From positions 62,001 to 126,000 of the forward strand of contig VWYX01000695.1 of NCBI GenBank assembly GCA_013396525.1: 64,000 bases of DNA. Reading direction: 5' to 3'. Made by a program: the position numbers and the translations under genes. Below, one piece after another: positions 58,691 to 64,000 of the stretch. The notes below the pieces were generated by a model. The model was not told the origin of the DNA, did not search any database, and saw nothing but the letters and a program-made list of their open reading frames with translations. This DNA is from Chaetorhynchus papuensis (taxonomy: Eukaryota; Chordata; Aves; Passeriformes; Rhipiduridae). Numbering within the stretch: position 1 is the first letter of the stretch; each line of letters starts with the position of its first letter.

Positions 58691-61600
58691 AGAGCTGGCT
58701 GAAATCACCCGACTCTAAAGGGTCATTGCCACATAAGCAGGTTCATTCCTTGCAGAAGGACATGAGGGCATTACAAGTCAGCCTAACAAACTGCCCCAAA
58801 GAAAAATAAATAAGCAGCAGTCCTTAACCCTTAGCTCTTCCAAATGTGCTTTGTTATTTCTTTCAGAAATCCGTCTGAAATGAAATTGGCATAAACGCAG
58901 GAATCCCTTCTGATCTGAGATTCAGGCATCCTATCTGAATTGCATCACTGCACTTAAAAACTACATCCTTGTTGATGTGAATATCCATCTTTTCAAATTA
59001 CTGTTATATATGTCATGTAAGTTTCAGCATTCTTATCTCTCTTGAGAAAAAAAACTAAGCTGACCACTCTTTCAGATTCTTGCAACATTTTTTCAGGATG
59101 TTGAGATTCTACATTTTAAACATGAACAGCTGAATTCTCCCCTTAGATACATAAATGCAATTCCCACTGAAATCAATTAAAGCTGTCTTGAAATCTCAGA
59201 GTACCCTAAGCTTTATATCCATTTATATCTTGGAGGTAATTGGACACATATCACGTGAACTGACTAATGGAAAGATGAATCGCCCCCAGTTCACTATCTG
59301 GAAAGAGAGTTTGGGTACTTGATACACAGCTTTTCACTTCCTGTAAATTTTCAGAACCACAGCTTCTCTCTACACCTCCATTTGTATAAATTATTTCAAT
59401 TTCATGGTGCTAATCCTCTTTTTTTTGTGAGCTTTACATGGATTTCCTGCCAAGAAAGGAAGAACTATGGGAAAAAAATTTAGTTCTTAAGTGAGTGTAC
59501 TCTCATATAAATATTTTTACTCTACAACATTATGGGGAAAGTTTTAAAACAAAACAGACTTTATAAGAAAACAGCAAGGCTATGGCATTAACCTGAGAAG
59601 TATTTACAAGGAAAATGACTACCGTGATGGAAATTCCAGTTGTTCCAGACTAGTGCTTACCCCATCCAAGTCAACAGATTTTCTGTCACTGATTTTTGTG
59701 CTGGACAAAATTTCACTCTGTTCAAGGTCTGGGACTTCTCTCTTGCCAGTGGGATCTTTAGAACATATGAGAAAAAAAAAATGAAATGGAAATCTCTTGC
59801 AAAATATTATTACAAGAGTCCATAGAAAGACTGATAAGCATGTTGCTTATTCTAAAATGACTTTTTAAAATCCAAATTGTCTCTAGTTTTGATTAAAAAT
59901 AATGACACCATTATACAAAAAAATCCAAATTAATTGCAAAATATTTCTTCTGAAGCAATTTCTGAGATATTAGTTTCATTGTTTAAATAGAAGTGTTATC
60001 TTCTTTCTTTAACAACTTTAACTCTGACTGAAATTTAGTCAGGCTAGGGTGGAAAATCCACTTTTAAAGACATATCTGGCTGGAAGATATACGTACAGGT
60101 CAGAAGCTATCAGAAGCCGTTTTAGATAGCCTGTGTGAAGCATCATTCCTGGGAATGGAGTGTGAGGATAACCAGGAGGCAGCATCTGGAGCCAAGGGCC
60201 AGGGGAAGCAGCTTTTCTGTCTTCCTTCCGTTTGTACCACAGACCTAGTTAGCTTTGGCTTTACATATGAAATTGCCTTCCTGACCATACTTTTAATAGA
60301 AGAGCCATAAACTTTTAATTAAGAGGTAATCTGAAAGAAACAGCGTATTTTTGTGGAGTAATAGTCTCTTGCTGGCAGCAGACAAGGCGTTTACTAGAAT
60401 GAGATTTATCTTCAAAGCAGAAGATATCGATCATATGCTGTTACAATCACAGCACTATTTCTTTTACCAGGTGACTGATGGTGAAGCAATGATCTTGATT
60501 GATGGATGTCAGTACACAAGAGAAACAGTGGTTTAATGCATTTTTTCAATAGCAGACCTCTGAACAGTTCAAGTCATAATTGCCCCTTCTGGGGGCCAGA
60601 AAACTAGGACAATTTTGAAATGAGAAAATAATGGATATTTCTTCCATTGAACAAATTTTCCATCTGAAATACCATGATTAGTCTATTTCTTAATCAGTAG
60701 GCTCATAAGTACTTAATTACAATAATTTTAAATGATTTCAAAATTTTTCCCAGAAATAAAACTGTTTCACTAGTAAAGAATAATAGAGAATAAAGAATAC
60801 TTTTTTTTTACATTCAGCCTCAGAGTTTCACCCAAGATTCATGAAGTGTTTCTATGAACCCAAAGTATTCCTGCTGCAATCACCTGCTTGTGTCTTTTTG
60901 GGTGTTGACTTCATTTGTCCACAAATTACCTACTGGGACTTCAGGTTCTCCTCTCCTGTGGATATGAGAATCTCAGTTATCTCTTATGATCAGTGAGGAA
61001 TTCTGTGTGTACCTAAGAGGTGTGGGATCTCCCTTCTAATCACTTCTTAGGGTACAGCCCTGCCTAATCCTACTTGGTCACCCATTTGCTCTTTAAATAC
61101 ATCCACCGTTCATTCATCCTTTCTCAACATATAAAGAAAGTATGTGAAAATACAATTCTTTAAAGAGAGGTGAGAAAACCCAGGTTTCTTTTATGCTGGC
61201 CATTTTGTTCTGAAAGTTGTAGGCAGGATATCCTATTCAATGAAAATGGTAAGAACTCTAGCTATGGCTTCCTTACTCCTTTTCATCTTTTTTTTCAATT
61301 CATTTTATGTCTTGCTCCTGAGGATTTGTTATACCTCACAAATCATGGGATCTGCTCTAAATATTGTGGTCTATTAGCTTTACAAATTCTGGGCCTTTCT
61401 ACCCTGAACAAAATGATACAATAATACTGGGTAAAAGTGATTAAGCATTTTTATCTTTATTTCTACGTCTTTAATTAATTTACTGGGGATTTAGAAACCA
61501 TGGAAAAATATTTTTTTCCCTGTGGCCTGTTAGATATTATGGTGAATTGGGAGCCTTACAGAAAACATGAGAAATTATACTCACATCTATTTTCACAAGC

Positions 61601-62220
61601 TTATTTGGTTGGCTTCAAGTCCTTCTAAGAAAAATAGATGTAGAAATAAACAAAGCATTTTTAAGTTTGGAAAAAATATTTTGCAAAACAGGGAGCATGA
61701 AAGGTCTGGCACTGTCTGCCAAATGCAGATTTGTGCTGTGGGTACCTAATGAAACGGTCCTGCTAAACTCAGTGCTTATATTCCCCAAGCAGGTGACCAA
61801 GAAGGATAAGGGGCTTTGAAGACCTCCAGAGGCAGGTCTTTTCTGGCAGGTTGAGATATCCAATGACCTCCTCTCTGGGTGTCTGAAGGGGAATCCGGGG
61901 TTTCCTGTTGCTTATACATAACCATCTTTGCCTGAATACTGCATCCCTCTTGCTCCTACTGTAAGGAGGGGAGCACAAGGGCAGGGACAGGGCACATGAG
62001 CTGGACTTTTGGCTTTCACTAGGCATTTCTTTGGCTCCCGTCTTGCTCTCTGGTTCTACTCTGGTATCAACCCCAGCAAGTGTGGGCTTGTGTTGTTAGT
62101 AGCTTTGCTACCGTGGGGTGTAGGGATGGACTGAAGTTTGGGCGTGCAATGAGGAGCTGGGACACAGATGACAATGAAAATGGAACTTGCCTTCTATTTC
62201 TAAACCTGGCTTTGCTGCCT
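58691..62220. other. Intergenic, nothing recognised
   Basis: AT-rich with poly-A/T runs. No exon or named repeat is seen. Open frames up to 85 codons without resemblance. Confidence 0.7.
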
Positions 62221-62370
62221 TGCTCGGTAGGGCCGGCGACGTCGGCGTTTGGGGGCAGGAGCGAGCTCTCCCCTTGCCCGGCTCTGCGGGCCGTCCCCCA
62301 GAGGCGCAGGGACGGGGCTCCTGCCGTGGGGCTCGGGCAGCTGCCCAGCCCTGCACCGCCGCGGTCACCA

Positions 62371-62410
62371 GCCCTGTCCGGCTGCTCCCAGCCCTGTCCG
62401 GCTGCTCCCA
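62371..62410 (+). repeat. 20-bp perfect tandem duplication
   Basis: GCCCTGTCCGGCTGCTCCCA occurs twice head to tail with no mismatch (62371-62390 and 62391-62410). This suggests a recent duplication or slippage inside the CpG island. Confidence 0.97.
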
Positions 62411-62547
62411 GGCGCAGGGCTGTGTGCGAGGGTGCCGGCACCGGCCCCCTCGGCTCCCCGGCTGCCCTGGGGCGGCCCTGGCCCGGCTGCCCGGCGCTGT
62501 CCCGGCCGCGGCCCCGGCGAGCTCTGCGCGGGGCACGGGCCCTTCCT

Positions 62548-62638
62548 GAGCCCCGAGCCCCGAGCCCTGAGCCCCGAGCCCCGAGCCCCGAGCCCCGAGC
62601 TCCGAGCCCCGAGCCCCGAGACCCGAGACCCGAGCCCC
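62548..62638 (+). repeat. (GAGCCCC)n heptamer array
   Basis: About 13 units of period 7, mostly GAGCCCC with variants GAGCCCT, GAGCTCC and GAGACCC near the 3' side. The complementary strand reads (GGGGCTC)n, with many runs of four G spaced by three bases: a strong G-quadruplex pattern on the minus strand and an i-motif pattern on the plus strand. Confidence 0.95.
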
Positions 62639-62723
62639 CAGCGCCGCCGGGAGCCGCCCCCGCTCCCCGCCCGGCCCCGCGCTGCGCCCTTCGTTTGAAT
62701 AAAACCGTCATCAAAACCATTCG

Positions 62724-62734
62724 GCTGAGTCAGC
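62724..62734. promoter_or_regulatory. AP-1/Maf recognition palindrome
   Basis: GCTGAGTCAGC is a perfect palindrome around the TGAGTCA AP-1 core, extended by GC on both sides as in Maf/NRF2-type elements. It lies just 3' of the CpG island. Binding is inference. Confidence 0.5.
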
Positions 62735-62999
62735 TGTTAAACCACTTAATTCCCAAATCCATACCATGGGTGATTCAGAACGGACCATTAAAAAGCCAGG
62801 GAACGGTCTCTTATGTTTTTTTAATTGTGAGCTTCATCAGCCCGGAGTGCTGCCTGCCATCCGCTTCACTAAAAAAAGCCTCGATGCACAAATTGCAATG
62901 GTGTTTTATAGGTGCCTGCTTGGCTTCCCCTCCTCTGCCCTAGACTGTCAGCAAATGTTTTCTTGGATATAAATCACTATTTTATTTTACCGTCATATT

Positions 63000-63063
63000 G
63001 TATTTTATTTTATTTTATTTTATTTTATTTTATTTTATTTTATTTTATTTTATTTTATTTTAT
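63000..63063 (+). repeat. (TTTTA)n pentanucleotide microsatellite
   Basis: At least 12 near-perfect TTTTA units run straight into the assembly gap, so the true length is unknown and the repeat is the likely cause of the gap. Confidence 0.97.
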
Positions 63064-63183
63064 NNNNNNNNNNNNNNNNNNNNNNNNNNNNNNNNNNNNN
63101 NNNNNNNNNNNNNNNNNNNNNNNNNNNNNNNNNNNNNNNNNNNNNNNNNNNNNNNNNNNNNNNNNNNNNNNNNNNNNNNNNNN
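63064..63183. other. Assembly gap (120 N)
   Basis: A run of undetermined bases follows the TTTTA array. The gap length may be nominal. Confidence 0.99.
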
Positions 63184-64000
63184 GGCTGGATTGAAAATAA
63201 TCATGGCATAACCAACAGAAAGAGAATGGCAATGAGACAGTCACCTAGTGCGAGATCAGCCCTGACTTGCTGTGAGCTTAACCACCCTTCTCCTGGGCAA
63301 AGTAAAGGAGCAGCAGGGCTTGGGAATGAGCCAGCTCCATCACAGCTCTGTTATTATGCCAGAAACCCTAGAACATAACCCTCCTCAGGTCTGGAAACAA
63401 GGGTTCAATCTCACCTTGCCTGTCAAAGCCAAAGAGGATAGGACATATACTTGCAATTAAAGTGGACACAATTCTGTTTTAATATCTATTAATTCTGTAG
63501 TAATAAAGCTAAGGGTAGAGTGACCAAAACAAAAGTCACAGCACTGTTAATCTGAAATTAATTTTTTGTTCTCACGTTGTCCTCCTGGCTGCTCAAAAAC
63601 AAGCTAATATCATGCTAATGTTCCTTTTAATAGACACTGCATGAAACTTGCCTGTTCACACCCTGCAGTATCTGAACAAGAACCTGGCCCAGATCGTATG
63701 TTCTGCGTCTCCATCTGTGCTGGTGGGTCAAACTGCTCTGTGAAAAGAGCTCTCCAGTAGCTCCTGGTATTCAGCTAAACTAGCGAGAATCTGAAGTGCC
63801 AGGAATTTGGACTGAATTCAGCTTTTCGTTTGACTCAAAAAAATCCAGACAAACTCACAACTGAAAACCTTCCTGTCTTTCCCAGGTTAAAAAGGAGGGT
63901 GAGTTGGAGTAGTAGGTGGGAAAGCCTTTGCTCTCTCTGCTGGAGCAGAGGGGGTCATGGTGCTGGAGCAGCAAGAGAGGGAAATGCCTCTCATGCCTGG
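63184..64000. other. Flank after the gap, nothing recognised
   Basis: No exon, RNA gene or repeat that I can name. Open frames are at most about 62 codons. Confidence 0.65.

Larger units (their letters stand above)
62225..62695. promoter_or_regulatory. CpG island, unassigned promoter candidate
   Basis: About 470 bp of GC-rich, CpG-dense sequence (GACGTCGGCG, GCCGCGGT, GGCCGCGGCC, GCTCCCCGCCCGG) rises abruptly from AT-rich flanks. It contains GC-box words, no TATA box, a 20-bp tandem duplication and a heptamer array. In vertebrates such islands usually mark promoters. No adjoining exon can be assigned. Long open frames on both strands (287 codons +, 217 codons -) are what high GC produces and are Pro/Ala/Arg-rich low complexity. 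Confidence 0.6.

Noticed and set aside
62080..62943. 287-codon plus-strand and 217-codon minus-strand frames over the CpG island
   Set aside because: High GC removes stop codons. The peptides are Pro/Ala/Arg low complexity dominated by the heptamer array, and frames are open on both strands.
62912..63378. Frames translated through the TTTTA array and the N gap
   Set aside because: They are products of the microsatellite and undetermined bases.

Overview
The window is vertebrate nuclear DNA, almost certainly from a bird. Coding sequence occurs only as short exons with canonical splice sites separated by kilobase introns. The recognisable interspersed repeats are fragments of CR1 LINEs, including the CR1 3' end that finishes in ATTCTATGATTC, and CR1 is the dominant avian retroposon. 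The species cannot be named from the sequence alone.

Positions 1941-41563 on the + strand carry the last 15 coding exons of one gene, SLC26A7, an anion transporter of the SLC26/SulP family. The exons join without any frame conflict into 1473 nt, giving 490 residues plus a TGA stop. They start inside the membrane domain, at roughly residue 160 of the human protein as I remember it, and run to the C-terminal -SEV. The start codon, the N-terminus and the first membrane helices lie upstream of the window. Window exons w1-w8 encode the rest of the SulP membrane domain. Exons w9-w15 encode the cytoplasmic STAS domain and tail.

Three features of the gene stand out. The intron between w13 and w14 is only 89 nt and appears to use a GC-AG splice pair. 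A 50-T homopolymer sits just upstream of w13. Exon w11 seems about 21 nt shorter at its 5' end than the mammalian exon as I recall it.

The introns are AT-rich and hold four CR1 fragments, simple repeats, several precise palindromes, one CpG cluster with a CACGTG box, and one stretch that looks like a conserved regulatory element. Downstream of the stop there is a probable 3' UTR of about 2 kb containing another CR1 fragment, with the first AATAAA at 43541.

From about 43.6 to 62.2 kb I see no gene. This is consistent with the gene-poor interval that follows SLC26A7 in other vertebrates. It contains a perfect 17-bp hairpin, possible conserved elements and a small CpG cluster near 58.5 kb.

At 62.2-62.7 kb there is a sharp CpG island. 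It has a 20-bp tandem duplication and a (GAGCCCC)n heptamer array whose complementary strand is a strong G-quadruplex candidate. It is followed by an AP-1/Maf-type palindrome, a (TTTTA)n array and a 120-base assembly gap. The island looks like an unassigned promoter, perhaps of a noncoding RNA. I found no tRNA, rRNA or CRISPR and no intact mobile element, and nothing I can defend as a wholly new gene system.
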